Source: Candidatus Mcinerneyibacterium aminivorans
Lineage (GTDB): Bacteria; Macinerneyibacteriota; Macinerneyibacteria; Macinerneyibacteriales; Macinerneyibacteriaceae
Length of the DNA: 64,000 nt
Assembly (NCBI GenBank): GCA_008086245.1
Contig: VSIX01000004.1
Span: 20,681-84,680, forward strand
Direction of reading: 5' to 3'
The notes beneath the pieces are model-generated. The model saw only the letters and a list, made by a program, of their open reading frames with translations. It had not been told where the DNA came from and ran no database searches. Shown piece by piece: positions 53,434 to 62,072 of the stretch (positions are counted from its first letter, which is position 1; the number at the start of each line of letters is the position of its first letter). A program made the position numbers and the translations under genes.

Positions 53434-53690
53434 TATTTTTGAAGTGAATTAACATATTTAGTCAGTCTTGATTTGTCTCTTGCCGCTTTATTTTTGTGAA
53501 AAAGATTTTTTTTAACAGCTTTATCCATGATTTGGAAGAATTTTTTTAGCTCTTTTTGAGCTTCTTCGTAATCTTTACTGTTAAGAACTTTCTTTTTAGC
53601 AGTTTTTACTCTGGATTTCATGGCTTTATTTTTCTTATAAAGCTTTTGATCTTTTCTCATTCTTTTTTTCTGTTGTTTTATATTTGGCAT
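53433..53690 (-). CDS. rpsT: 30S ribosomal protein S20
   Basis: I use ATG 53690, behind GGAGG, giving 85 residues that begin MPNIKQQKKRMRKDQK; an upstream in-frame ATG would lie within the promoter. Lysine-rich helical protein with SRVKTAKKKVLNS and KAVKKNLFHKNKAARDKSRL, the S20 pattern. It binds 16S rRNA and assembles early in the small subunit. Confidence 0.95.
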   Translation of the reverse strand: MPNIKQQKKRMRKDQKLYKKNKAMKSRVKTAKKKVLNSKDYEEAQKELKKFFQIMDKAVKKNLFHKNKAARDKSRLTKYVNSLQK

Positions 53691-53715
53691 AAAAACCTCC
53701 TTTTTTGCTGTTGTG

Positions 53716-53744
53716 AATTTATCAAAAAAAATATAATGTGTCAA
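53716..53744 (-). promoter_or_regulatory. Sigma-70 promoter of rpsT
   Basis: Minus strand TTGACA (53744-53739), 17-base spacer, TAAATT (53721-53716), 26 bases before the rpsT start. Confidence 0.7.
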
Positions 53745-53767
53745 GCTGTATATTTTTTTATTTTATA

Positions 53768-53795
53768 TTGACATGAAGTTATATTCTATTATTAT
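53768..53795 (+). promoter_or_regulatory. Sigma-70 promoter of the lipoprotein gene
   Basis: TTGACA (53768-53773), 16-base spacer, TATTAT (53790-53795), divergent from the rpsT promoter with the -35 boxes 23 bases apart. The transcript may continue into rpsF. Confidence 0.65.
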
Positions 53796-53818
53796 ATCGA
53801 CGGAGGTATTTTGTAATT

Positions 53819-54166
53819 ATGAAAAGAATAATAGTTATTTTGTCCATAATAGTGATTTTTATTTCGTGCTCTGGAAAAAAGGAAAATAATTCAAACCAAA
53901 ATTCTGGCAGTGATAAAACGATTGATATTAAGGTAACAGAAAAAAGCAAACAAAAGTATTTTGAACTTTATAGAAATATGCTAGAATTAACACATAGATA
54001 TAAGAATGACCATGAGAAGCTGCAGGAAGAAATTGATAATCTGTTTGAAGAAAGCGGTATGACACGTAAAGAATACGATCAATTAGGTTTAAAACTTATT
54101 GAAAAAGATAAGGAGTATTTTAAAAATAAGATTTCTCAAATAAATGAAGAATTTTCAGATCGATAG
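53819..54166 (+). CDS. Small lipoprotein of unknown function
   Basis: A 115-residue lipoprotein: signal RIIVILSIIVIFISC with lipobox ISC (Cys17), an Asn/Ser-rich tether, then a helical, charged domain (QKYFELYRNMLELTHRYKND). I do not recognise the family. It lies directly upstream of rpsF and may be the first gene of that transcript; whether it is linked to ribosomal expression or merely adjacent is not clear. Confidence 0.75.
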   Translation: MKRIIVILSIIVIFISCSGKKENNSNQNSGSDKTIDIKVTEKSKQKYFELYRNMLELTHRYKNDHEKLQEEIDNLFEESGMTRKEYDQLGLKLIEKDKEYFKNKISQINEEFSDR

Positions 54167-54185
54167 TTTGAAGTAACAAACCCCT

Positions 54186-54206
54186 GTTCTCATTTGAAGT
54201 GAGAAC
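54186..54206 (+). other. Hairpin in the rpsF leader
   Basis: GTTCTCA, loop TTTGAAG, TGAGAAC: a perfect 7-bp stem ~27 bases before the rpsF start codon. It has no U-tail, so it is more likely a leader structure than a terminator. The conserved CCG of known S6:S18 leaders is not evident. Confidence 0.45.
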
Positions 54207-54232
54207 TATTAATAGCCAAGGGAGGTGAAACA

Positions 54233-54517
54233 ATGCGCAAATATGAAACAGTATTTCTAAAGAGACCGGCACTTGATTCAGAAAAAAGGGAATCAATCAT
54301 TGAAAAAATAAAGGATATAATCACCGAAAATGGTGGAGAAATCCTTGAAACAGATGATTGGGGAAAGAAAACTCTTGCTTATGAAATTGAGAATGAAACC
54401 GAGGCTTACTACTATTTAATAGAGTTTTCAGGTGATAATAAAGTGTTAAAAGGTCTAAGACAATATTATAATATTTCTGTTGATATAATCAGAAACATGA
54501 TAGTGAAAAAGGGATGA
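54233..54517 (+). CDS. rpsF: 30S ribosomal protein S6
   Basis: A 94-residue protein with RKYETVFLKRPAL, DWGKKTLAYEIENETEAYYY and LKGLRQYYNISVDIIRNMIV, the standard S6 pattern. It pairs with S18 on 16S rRNA. ATG behind GGGAGGTGAAACA. It heads the conserved rpsF-ssb-rpsR-rplI order, with ssb four bases downstream. Confidence 0.95.
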   Translation: MRKYETVFLKRPALDSEKRESIIEKIKDIITENGGEILETDDWGKKTLAYEIENETEAYYYLIEFSGDNKVLKGLRQYYNISVDIIRNMIVKKG

Positions 54518-54521
54518 TAAT

Positions 54522-54989
54522 ATGGCAGTATCATTTAATAAAGTAATTATAGCAGGAAATTTAGCTAAGGATCCTGAGTTAAACCATACTCAATCTGGGA
54601 AATCAGTTGCTAATTTGGTAGTGGCCGTTAATGATTTTTATACCCAGGATGTTTATTATTTTAAGGTAGCAGTCTGGGGCAAACAGGCCGAAAATTGTGC
54701 CCAATACCTCTCAAAAGGGAGAGGCGTTCTGGTCGAAGGCAGGTTGAGACGGAGCCAGTATGAATACAAGGGTGAAAAACGTTATTCAACCGAAATAAAT
54801 GCTAATAACGTTCAGTTTTTATCCGGCGGGTCCAGTACGAAAAGTTCCAGAAATGAAGAATCAGGAGATGTTCCGCCCTTTAAAGAAGAGCCTGATTTTA
54901 ATGAAGAAAGAAAGAGAAAAGAAATAGAAGAAGATTTAAATAATGTTAATGATGAATATTATGAAGAAGATGATGATATACCATTTTAA
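54522..54989 (+). CDS. ssb: Single-stranded DNA-binding protein
   Basis: A 155-residue protein. OB-fold core: FNKVIIAGNLAKDPELNHTQ, FKVAVWGKQAENCAQYL, GRGVLVEGRL and SQYEYKGEKRYSTEI. The tail is acidic and ends in DDDIPF, the docking peptide for replication and repair proteins. It binds single-stranded DNA as a tetramer. Its place between rpsF and rpsR is the common bacterial arrangement. Confidence 0.95.
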   Translation: MAVSFNKVIIAGNLAKDPELNHTQSGKSVANLVVAVNDFYTQDVYYFKVAVWGKQAENCAQYLSKGRGVLVEGRLRRSQYEYKGEKRYSTEINANNVQFLSGGSSTKSSRNEESGDVPPFKEEPDFNEERKRKEIEEDLNNVNDEYYEEDDDIPF

Positions 54990-55015
54990 AAATGTAAGAT
55001 TCAAGGAGGTTAATA

Positions 55016-55276
55016 ATGGCATATAAATATTATAATAGAAATAGATATTGTAGAATTTGTAGCGGACAGGTGAAAGAAGAAGATGTAACATACAAAGACC
55101 CTGCAATACTGAAAAAATTTATGTCCGAGCGTGGAAAAATCAAATCCAGAAACAGAACCGGCAACTGTGCAAAGCATCAGAGAAAAGTTGCCAGGGAAAT
55201 AAAAAGGGCCAGAATGATAGGGTTGCTACCATTTAAAGTAGATTATTACAGAAGTAAAAGGAATAGAAGGTGGTAA
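55016..55276 (+). CDS. rpsR: 30S ribosomal protein S18
   Basis: An 86-residue protein: RYCRICSGQVKEEDVTYKDP, KFMSERGKIKSRNRTGNCAK and HQRKVAREIKRARMIGLLPF. It keeps a zinc-binding-like Cys pair (CRIC), which makes this the zinc-containing S18 form together with Cys and His near residues 47-50. It binds S6. ATG behind AAGGAGG. Confidence 0.95.
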   Translation: MAYKYYNRNRYCRICSGQVKEEDVTYKDPAILKKFMSERGKIKSRNRTGNCAKHQRKVAREIKRARMIGLLPFKVDYYRSKRNRRW

Positions 55277-55278
55277 CT

Positions 55279-55821
55279 ATGAAAATTATATTGAAGGAAA
55301 ATGTATCAAATCTTGGGGAGAAGGGTGAAGTAGTTGATGTTAAAGACGGATATGCCCGTAACTATTTAATCCCCCAGGGGATGGCTCTGCCACATAATAA
55401 AAAAACAAAAAGAATGATGGATACATTAATCCAGCAGGAAGAGCAGAAAGTTCAGAGAGAAGAAGAAGAATATCAAAAGAAACTAGAAGAAGTTAAGGGT
55501 ATAAAGTTAGCTGCGAAGCAAAAAGCTGGTGAAGATGGAAAATTGTTTGGTACTGTTACAACTCAGGATGTCTCGGATTTAATTAAAGAAGAGCAGGGTG
55601 TTGAAATCGATAAAAAATATATTGTTCTTGAACAGCATATTAGTACAGTCGGGGAATATGATGTGAAAGTAAAATTTGCTCAGGGTTATGAAGCTAATTT
55701 CTCGATTACTGTAAATGCTGAAGACTCCGAAAAAGAAGACAGCAGTAAAGAAGAGAGTGAAGAAGAAAATAAAAATAAAAAAGAGGAAGAAGAAGAGAAA
55801 ATAGATAACAAAGACGAGTAG
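55279..55821 (+). CDS. rplI: 50S ribosomal protein L9 with long acidic tail
   Basis: ATG 55279 begins MKIILKENVSNLGEKGEVVD; an in-frame GTG at 55270 overlaps rpsR and is not preferred. Residues 1-148 are a full L9 (YARNYLIPQGMALPHNKK, LFGTVTTQDVSDLI). Residues ~149-180 are an extra tail of Glu, Asp, Lys and Ser not found in typical L9. L9 stabilises the ribosome near the L1 stalk and affects frame maintenance. dnaB starts two bases after its stop. Confidence 0.94.
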   Translation: MKIILKENVSNLGEKGEVVDVKDGYARNYLIPQGMALPHNKKTKRMMDTLIQQEEQKVQREEEEYQKKLEEVKGIKLAAKQKAGEDGKLFGTVTTQDVSDLIKEEQGVEIDKKYIVLEQHISTVGEYDVKVKFAQGYEANFSITVNAEDSEKEDSSKEESEEENKNKKEEEEEKIDNKDE

Positions 55822-55823
55822 GG

Positions 55824-57227
55824 ATGTCAGAGTATTATAGCAAATCTCAATTATCCCAGATAGAACTCTATGATTTAGAAGCAGAGAGTGCTCTTTTAGG
55901 AGCACTCTTTATCAATAATGAAAAAATACCCCATGTTCTGGATGAATTAAGAGAAAATATCTATATTTTTAAGCTAAGAGAACATCAGGTTATTTACTAT
56001 GCAATAGTAGAGCTTTTTAAAGATAAAACCAGGGGTGTTGATTCCATTGTTGTAAAAGATTTTTTAAATAAATGTAAAAAAACACCAGAGGGAAGAAAAC
56101 TGGATAAGGACAAAACTTTATTAGACCTAGCAGGTGGAAACGATTACATCCAGCAAATACAGATGAACGCTTCAACATTAATCAATTATGATGAATATAT
56201 AAAAATTATTAGAAATAAATATATACTTAGAAAATTGTTAAAAGTTTTAAATGAAGTATATGATGAAACTATATCAAACATGCATGATGTGGATTATATC
56301 CTGGAAAATGCAGAGAAAAGAATTTTTGATATTGTTCAGGAAAAAAAGGTAAAAAGAAGTTATTCTAATTTAAAGCAAATTGTTGATAAACAAATTGAGC
56401 ATATCGAAAAGATTAAAGAAACCGGAGGGGCTCATACTGATTATATAACAACCGGTTATAAGCTGCTGGATCAAAAGACAGGAGGTTTCAAACCGGGGCA
56501 GTTAATTATTCTTGCTGCAAGACCTGCAATGGGTAAAACTGCATTTTCACTAAATATCGCACGAAATGTAGCAAAAGATTTGGATAAGGGAGTCGCTTTC
56601 TTTAGTCTCGAAATGGCTGAAGAGGAGATTGCCCAGCGATTTCTGTTTATGGAATCGGAAATTAAGGGACATGATGCAATGCAGGGGTATTTATCCTCGG
56701 ATGAGTTCGATAAATTATATGAGGCAGGATCAAACTTGGTTGGTCTGCCGATAGTTATAGATGATACTGCAGGATTAACCCCCATTCAGATGAAAGCAAA
56801 ACTTAGAAGAATAATATCCCGAGAGGAAATAGATGTTGTTGTAGTCGATTACCTTCAGCTTATGAATACAAATGAAAACTTTAACAATATGAATGCTAAA
56901 ATAACGGTAATATCCAGATATTTGAAAGAGATAGCGAAAGAATTTAATGTTCCTGTCATAGCTTTATCCCAACTATCAAGAAAAACTGAACAGAGACAAA
57001 ATAAAAGACCCAAGCTCTCGGATTTGAGAGAATCAGGAGCTATTGAACAGGATGCGGATATGGTGCTTTTTCTTTTTAGAGAGGGATATTACAATAAGAA
57101 AAAAGATGAAACCGAAACAGAAATTATTATCTCTAAAAACAGAAACGGTCCTACCGGCATTGTAAAATTAACTTTTTTCCTTGAGTATGGAAAATTTGAG
57201 TCCATGAGCCTGAGGAAAAGAAAGTAG
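55824..57227 (+). CDS. dnaB: Replicative DNA helicase DnaB
   Basis: A 467-residue enzyme: N-terminal collar domain (DLEAESALLGALFINNEKI), then RecA-like motor with Walker A LAARPAMGKTAFSLN, FFSLEMAEEEIAQRF, Walker B VVVDYLQLMNT and LSQLSRKTEQR. No intein is present. It unwinds DNA at the fork as a hexamer and would be loaded by the DnaC-like protein at 19132. It follows rplI, a common order in bacteria. Confidence 0.95.
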   Translation: MSEYYSKSQLSQIELYDLEAESALLGALFINNEKIPHVLDELRENIYIFKLREHQVIYYAIVELFKDKTRGVDSIVVKDFLNKCKKTPEGRKLDKDKTLLDLAGGNDYIQQIQMNASTLINYDEYIKIIRNKYILRKLLKVLNEVYDETISNMHDVDYILENAEKRIFDIVQEKKVKRSYSNLKQIVDKQIEHIEKIKETGGAHTDYITTGYKLLDQKTGGFKPGQLIILAARPAMGKTAFSLNIARNVAKDLDKGVAFFSLEMAEEEIAQRFLFMESEIKGHDAMQGYLSSDEFDKLYEAGSNLVGLPIVIDDTAGLTPIQMKAKLRRIISREEIDVVVVDYLQLMNTNENFNNMNAKITVISRYLKEIAKEFNVPVIALSQLSRKTEQRQNKRPKLSDLRESGAIEQDADMVLFLFREGYYNKKKDETETEIIISKNRNGPTGIVKLTFFLEYGKFESMSLRKRK

Positions 57228-57229
57228 TC

Positions 57230-58072
57230 ATGAGATTTATTGAGTACAGCTCTTTAGTGGAAAAAATTAAAGAGATAGTATATAGGGCTAATTTCCAGCT
57301 GCCTTCCGATGTAAAAAAAATAATTCAAAAAAAAAGAGATGCAGAAGAAGGAAGAAATAAAAAATTATTAAACCTAATTATAGAAAATTATAAAATAGCC
57401 GAAAAAGAGGAGCTTCCTCTCTGTCAGGATTCTGGAATAGCAATCTTTTTTGTAGAAATGGGTAAAAAGGTTGCAGTAAAAAATGGTTCTATTAATGAAG
57501 CTTTAGATCAGGCAGTTCGGGAAATATACAAAAAATATTCTTTGAGAAAATCAGTAGTAAGTCATCCCCTTAAAAGAGAAAACACACAAACAAACACTCC
57601 TCCTATTATTTATTATGAGATGGTTGAGGGAGATAGGATAAAAATTTCCTTTATGCCAAAAGGTGGGGGAAGCGAAAATATGAGCAGGATAAAAATGTTT
57701 AATCCCTCAGCTGAAGAAGAGGAAATAGTGGATTTTATTTTTAGGACAGTAAAAGAAGCCGGACCCAACCCATGCCCTCCGGTTATTTTAGGAATAGGGA
57801 TGGGAGGAACTTTTGATTACGCTCCTTTTTTGGCCAAGAAGGCCCTTCTAAGAGACATCGGTGAAAGAAACAAAAAGAGGGATATAGCAAATCTTGAAAA
57901 TCGAATAACACGATTGATAAATGAAAATAGTGATGTGGGGATTCAGGGACTTGGGGGGAAAACAACCGTTTTGGATACTTTTATCGAGATCTATCCCTGT
58001 CATATTGCAAGTTTACCTGTGGCGGTGAATATTAACTGTCATTCTTCAAGACATTCAGAGGTAGTAATATGA
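57230..58072 (+). CDS. Class I fumarate hydratase, alpha subunit
   Basis: A 280-residue subunit of the split [4Fe-4S] fumarase/L-tartrate-dehydratase-alpha family. LPLCQDSGIAIFFVEMG supplies one cluster Cys, KGGGSENMSRI the substrate loop, NPCPPVILGIGMGGTFDYA a second Cys and NINCHSSRH a third. The enzyme interconverts fumarate and malate. Start ATG is two bases after the dnaB stop; the end overlaps the beta subunit by four bases. The oxygen-labile cluster fits an anaerobe. Confidence 0.9.
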   Translation: MRFIEYSSLVEKIKEIVYRANFQLPSDVKKIIQKKRDAEEGRNKKLLNLIIENYKIAEKEELPLCQDSGIAIFFVEMGKKVAVKNGSINEALDQAVREIYKKYSLRKSVVSHPLKRENTQTNTPPIIYYEMVEGDRIKISFMPKGGGSENMSRIKMFNPSAEEEEIVDFIFRTVKEAGPNPCPPVILGIGMGGTFDYAPFLAKKALLRDIGERNKKRDIANLENRITRLINENSDVGIQGLGGKTTVLDTFIEIYPCHIASLPVAVNINCHSSRHSEVVI

Positions 58073-58593
58073 TTAAAATCTTAATTCCAGATGATATATC
58101 AAAGTTGGAAAAACTTGAGACAGGTGATTTTGTCCTTTTAAGTGGAGAGGTTTATACTGCCCGTGACCAGGTACATAAAAATTTAGTGAATAAAATCAAT
58201 AACAATGAAAAGATTCCAGTTAATTTAAAAAATAAAATAATATTTTATGCCGGTCCAGCACCAATTAAAAAAAATGCTAAAAGTGCAGCCATCGGGCCTA
58301 CTACGAGTTATAGAATGGATAAATATACTCCTGATATGCTTGAATGCGGGGTTAAAGGATTTATAGGCAAGGGTAAAAGAAGTAAAAGAATAGTGAAATT
58401 AATTAAAAAGTATAAGGCTGTATATTTTATAACAGTGGGAGGAATAGCTGCTTATTTATCCACAAAGATAGAAAAAATGGAAGCAATTGCATATAAGAAT
58501 TTAGGTCCTGAAGCTATATATAGAATAAAGGTTAAAGATTTTCCATGTATTGTGGCGATTGATAGTGATGGTAATGATATTTTTAACCGTTAA
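58069..58593 (+). CDS. Class I fumarate hydratase, beta subunit
   Basis: A 174-residue partner of the alpha subunit, overlapping it by four bases (ATGA). LSGEVYTARDQVHKNLV, FYAGPAPIKKN, AIGPTTSYRMDKYTPDMLE and FITVGGIAAYLS are typical of the beta (C-terminal) half of class I fumarases. Together they complete malate-fumarate interconversion. Confidence 0.9.
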   Translation: MIKILIPDDISKLEKLETGDFVLLSGEVYTARDQVHKNLVNKINNNEKIPVNLKNKIIFYAGPAPIKKNAKSAAIGPTTSYRMDKYTPDMLECGVKGFIGKGKRSKRIVKLIKKYKAVYFITVGGIAAYLSTKIEKMEAIAYKNLGPEAIYRIKVKDFPCIVAIDSDGNDIFNR

Positions 58594-58604
58594 AGGAGGA
58601 ATAT

Positions 58605-59768
58605 ATGAAATTAATGGAATATCAGGCTAAAAAAGTATTTGCAGAAAACGGCATAGAAACTCCAGAAGGTTTTCTTATAGAAAAAAAAGAAGATTTAGAA
58701 GAAAGTTTTAAAAAACTAAATGAAAAAGCTGTTTTAAAAGCCCAGGTTCTGGCCGGGGGCAGAGGTAAAGCAGGAGGTGTAAAATTAGTTAATTCATTGC
58801 AGGAAGCTGAAGAAATGGCTGAAAATTTATTGGGGAATAGACTCGTAACCCATCAAACTGATTCAAACGGTGAGAAAGTTAACTCTTTATTAATGGAAGA
58901 GCAGATTGATATTAATAAAGAAATTTATTTTAGCATTTTAAATGATAGAGAAAAGCAGAAAAATATTTTTATAATTTCTGCAGAAGGGGGAACCGAAATT
59001 GAAGAGCTGGCAAAAAATAATCCTCAGGCTATTAAAAAGATTAGAGTTGACCAGGATGTTGGGTTAAAAGAGTACCATGTAAGACAGATGTTTTTGCAAC
59101 TTGAGATGGATAAAAAATATTATTCCAGTTTTTTTAAATTAATAAGCAAATTATATAATCTATATCTTGCAAAAGATGCTTCTCTTATTGAAATTAATCC
59201 TTTAGTTGTAACGGGAGAAAATGAATTTATAGCTCTTGATGCAAAAGTAAAAATTGATGATAATGCTTTATTTAGACAAAAGGAACTGGAAGAAATAAGA
59301 ATAATACCTGATGATGAAAAAGATGAAGTTGAAGCAAAAGAGAAGGGATTAAGTTTTGTTGAATTAGATGGGGATGTAGGCTGTATGGTAAATGGTGCAG
59401 GCCTTGCAATGGCTACTATGGACATAATTAAGCATTATGATATGGAACCTGCTAACTTTTTAGATATTGGAGGTTCATCCGATCCTCAAAAAGTAATTAA
59501 TGCTTTAGAATATATAACTCAAAATGAAAACCTTAGAGCAATTTTTATAAATGTTTTTGGGGGGATTACTCGATGTGATGATGTGGCCAACGGTTTTAAA
59601 AAAGCCCTGGAAAAAATAGATGTTAATGTGCCCATAGTGATAAGATTAACGGGAACAAATGAAAAAGAAGGCAAGGAAATATTGAAAAAACTGGGGCATG
59701 ATGTGTTTACCGATCTAAAAGAAGCGGTTCTTAAACTTAAACAAGTTTATTCTAAAAGTGATAAATAA
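58605..59768 (+). CDS. sucC: Succinyl-CoA synthetase (ADP-forming), beta subunit
   Basis: A 387-residue ATP-grasp protein: KLMEYQAKKVFAENGI, LKAQVLAGGRGKAGGVK, LMEEQIDINKEIYFSI, and the C-terminal LDIGGSSDPQKV and FINVFGGITRCDDVANG. It interconverts succinyl-CoA and succinate with nucleotide phosphorylation. Full length; ten bases before sucD and 12 bases after the fumarase beta gene. Confidence 0.95.
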   Translation: MKLMEYQAKKVFAENGIETPEGFLIEKKEDLEESFKKLNEKAVLKAQVLAGGRGKAGGVKLVNSLQEAEEMAENLLGNRLVTHQTDSNGEKVNSLLMEEQIDINKEIYFSILNDREKQKNIFIISAEGGTEIEELAKNNPQAIKKIRVDQDVGLKEYHVRQMFLQLEMDKKYYSSFFKLISKLYNLYLAKDASLIEINPLVVTGENEFIALDAKVKIDDNALFRQKELEEIRIIPDDEKDEVEAKEKGLSFVELDGDVGCMVNGAGLAMATMDIIKHYDMEPANFLDIGGSSDPQKVINALEYITQNENLRAIFINVFGGITRCDDVANGFKKALEKIDVNVPIVIRLTGTNEKEGKEILKKLGHDVFTDLKEAVLKLKQVYSKSDK

Positions 59769-59777
59769 GGAGGCTTT

Positions 59778-60644
59778 ATGTCTATTTTTGTAAACAAAAA
59801 TTCTAAAGTGATAGTGCAGGGTATTACCGGTCGGGATGGCAGTTTTCATACAAAAAAAATGCTTGAATATGGTACAAATATTGTAGGAGGGGTAACTCCC
59901 TTTAAAGGTGGTCAGAAAGTTGGAGATGTACCTGTGTTTAGTACCGTTAGTGATGCTGTTAAAAAGACAAAAGCGGATACTTCAATACTATATATTCCTC
60001 CTAAGTTTGCTGCAGATGCAATTATGGAGGCTATTGATGCGGGAATCAAAACGGTAGTAACTATTACAGAGGGGATTCCTTTTCAAGATATGATTACAGC
60101 TGTTAATTATGCTAAAAAGAATTCTGTGAGATTAATCGGTCCAAACTGCCCCGGTATTATAACTCCGGGAGAGACTAAAATAGGAATAATGCCGGCTAAA
60201 ATATTTAAAAAAGGAAAAATAGGTGTAATTTCCAGAAGTGGAACTTTAACCTATGAAGTAGTTTATAATTTAACAACCAACGGTTTGGGACAATCAACTG
60301 CGATAGGAATAGGAGGCGATCCTTTCATTGGAACAAAATTTATCGATTGCTTAGAAGAATTTGAAAATGATGAAGATACTGAGGGGGTAGTTCTTATTGG
60401 TGAAATTGGCGGTAATGATGAACAGGTTGCTGCTGAATATATAGAAAAAAATATGAGCAAACCAGTTGTTGCCTTTATAGCAGGTAAAACAGCCCCAAAG
60501 GGAAAGAGAATGGGACATGCAGGGGCAATTATTTCCGGAAGTGGAAATACAGCATCGGAAAAAATTGAAAAATTTAAGAGTTGTGGAGTGGATGTGGCAG
60601 AACTGCCTATAGATATAGCCGATATATTTAAGGGAAAATTTTAA
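59778..60644 (+). CDS. sucD: Succinyl-CoA synthetase, alpha subunit
   Basis: A 288-residue subunit: [50 protein letters not shown] and [10 protein letters not shown], with the phosphohistidine site [13 protein letters not shown]. It carries the transient phosphate and binds CoA. It ends the transcript-dense block; a separate promoter precedes the kor genes. Confidence 0.95.
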   Translation: MSIFVNKNSKVIVQGITGRDGSFHTKKMLEYGTNIVGGVTPFKGGQKVGDVPVFSTVSDAVKKTKADTSILYIPPKFAADAIMEAIDAGIKTVVTITEGIPFQDMITAVNYAKKNSVRLIGPNCPGIITPGETKIGIMPAKIFKKGKIGVISRSGTLTYEVVYNLTTNGLGQSTAIGIGGDPFIGTKFIDCLEEFENDEDTEGVVLIGEIGGNDEQVAAEYIEKNMSKPVVAFIAGKTAPKGKRMGHAGAIISGSGNTASEKIEKFKSCGVDVAELPIDIADIFKGKF

Positions 60645-60652
60645 AAAAAATC

Positions 60653-60680
60653 TTTACATAAATTTGTATAAATTTATACT
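60653..60680 (+). promoter_or_regulatory. Promoter of the kor operon with palindromic operator
   Basis: TTTACA (60653-60658), 16-base spacer, TATACT (60675-60680). The spacer holds a perfect inverted repeat ATAAATTT-GTAT-AAATTTAT (60658-60677), placed to block polymerase if bound, so a repressor site is likely. Confidence 0.65.
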
Positions 60681-60710
60681 TGAGTTGAAGAAAAATTAAA
60701 GGAGGATATT

Positions 60711-60926
60711 GTGGCAAAAGGGAAAAAATATATAATAAAGATCAAAGAGGATTACTGCAAATCCTGTAGATTGTGCTATAGCAGATGTCCTACTAACGCA
60801 ATTACTGCTAATCCAAAAAACATGAAAGTTCAAATTAATGATGAAGATAAATGCATCGGATGTTTGGTATGTGAAAATATTTGTCCGGATTTCGCAATTG
60901 AAATTTTTGAAGCAGAAGATAACTAA
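60711..60926 (+). CDS. korD: 2-oxoacid:ferredoxin oxidoreductase, delta (ferredoxin) subunit
   Basis: Start GTG 60711 behind GGAGG, 71 residues. A two-cluster ferredoxin: CKSCRLCYSRCP and CIGCLVCENICP, each binding [4Fe-4S]. It relays electrons from the catalytic subunits to free ferredoxin. It is the first gene of korDABC, 14 bases before korA. Confidence 0.92.
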   Translation: MAKGKKYIIKIKEDYCKSCRLCYSRCPTNAITANPKNMKVQINDEDKCIGCLVCENICPDFAIEIFEAEDN

Positions 60927-60940
60927 AAAAGGAGTCGAAC

Positions 60941-62071
60941 ATGGAGAAAGTAAAGTTTTTAGAAGGTAATACGGCCTGTGCTTTAGGAGCAGTAAGGGCT
61001 GGATTAAAATTTTTTGGAGGTTATCCGATCACTCCTTCTTCAGAAGTTGCTGAAGTTTGTTCTGAAGAACTTCCAAAAGCAGGTGGAAGATTTATTCAAA
61101 TGGAAGATGAAATTGCATCTATTGCATCAATAATAGGAGCGTCTCTTGCAGGGTCAAAGGCTATGACTGCTACTTCCGGACCGGGTTTTTCCCTTATGCA
61201 GGAAGCTCTGGGAATGGCAGTAATGGGAGAAGTTCCTATAGTAATTGTTAGTGTTATGAGAGGAGGCCCCTCAACCGGTCATCCAACAGGTCCTTCACAG
61301 GGTGATTTAATGCAGGCAAGATGGGGGACTCATGGAGATCATCCAATAATTGCCATCTATCCTGAATCTGTAAATGAGGTATACTATGAAATTATTAGAG
61401 CTTTCAATCTGGCTGAAAAATACAGACAACCGGTTGTATTTTTAATGGATGAAGTACTTGGCCATATGAAAGAATCCGTATTTATTAATGAAGATAAAAT
61501 TGAAACCGTAGAAAGAAGAAAAATTGAAATGGATCAAAAAAAATACAATCCATTTTTAACCGAAAACGATATTCCCCTTACTGCTAATTATGGTGAAGGA
61601 TATCGTTTTCATGTAACAGGTTTGTATCATGATGAAACCGGCTTCCCTGATGTTAGCAGTGAAAATATTCAAAAAACTATGGATAGAATGTATAGGAAAA
61701 TTTATAATAATATGGATGATATTTCCAAAAATGAAGAAATGAATACTGAAGATATGGATATCTTATTATTTTCTGTAGGTACTCAGGCAAGAAGCGCAAA
61801 AATGGCTATTAGAATGCTGAAGGAAGAAGGCATCAATGCCGGATTGTTTAGGCCTATAACACTTTGGCCTTTTCCAGAAGAAAGAATTGTAGAATTGGGG
61901 AAAAAGGTTTCAAAAATTGTTGCGATTGAAATGAACAAGGGACAAATGGCCGATGAACTGAGAAAATATGTTTGTGAGGAAGATGAAAAGAAGATTATTC
62001 CATTGAACAAATTAGAAAGTGAACTTATTCCACCGCAGGAAATTGTAGATAAAGTAAAGGAAGTGTTGTAA
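60941..62071 (+). CDS. korA: 2-oxoglutarate:ferredoxin oxidoreductase, alpha subunit
   Basis: A 376-residue subunit: EGNTACALGAVRAGLKFFGG, YPITPSSEVAEVC, MEDEIASIASIIGASLAGSK-type segment, TATSGPGFSLMQEALGMAVM and GGPSTGHPTGPSQGDLMQAR. This is the KorA type, with YPITPSSE. The complex decarboxylates 2-oxoglutarate to succinyl-CoA with ferredoxin reduction, or runs in reverse. Linkage to sucCD supports 2-oxoglutarate as substrate; other 2-oxoacids remain possible. Confidence 0.9.
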   Translation: MEKVKFLEGNTACALGAVRAGLKFFGGYPITPSSEVAEVCSEELPKAGGRFIQMEDEIASIASIIGASLAGSKAMTATSGPGFSLMQEALGMAVMGEVPIVIVSVMRGGPSTGHPTGPSQGDLMQARWGTHGDHPIIAIYPESVNEVYYEIIRAFNLAEKYRQPVVFLMDEVLGHMKESVFINEDKIETVERRKIEMDQKKYNPFLTENDIPLTANYGEGYRFHVTGLYHDETGFPDVSSENIQKTMDRMYRKIYNNMDDISKNEEMNTEDMDILLFSVGTQARSAKMAIRMLKEEGINAGLFRPITLWPFPEERIVELGKKVSKIVAIEMNKGQMADELRKYVCEEDEKKIIPLNKLESELIPPQEIVDKVKEVL

Positions 62072-62072
62072 T

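Noticed and set aside
54186-54206. Known S6:S18 autoregulatory leader
   Set aside because: The hairpin lies in the right place but the conserved CCG element of that motif is not visible, so only an unspecified hairpin is reported.
55824-57227. Intein in dnaB
   Set aside because: dnaB is a common intein host, but Walker A, Walker B and flanking motifs are contiguous and length is normal.
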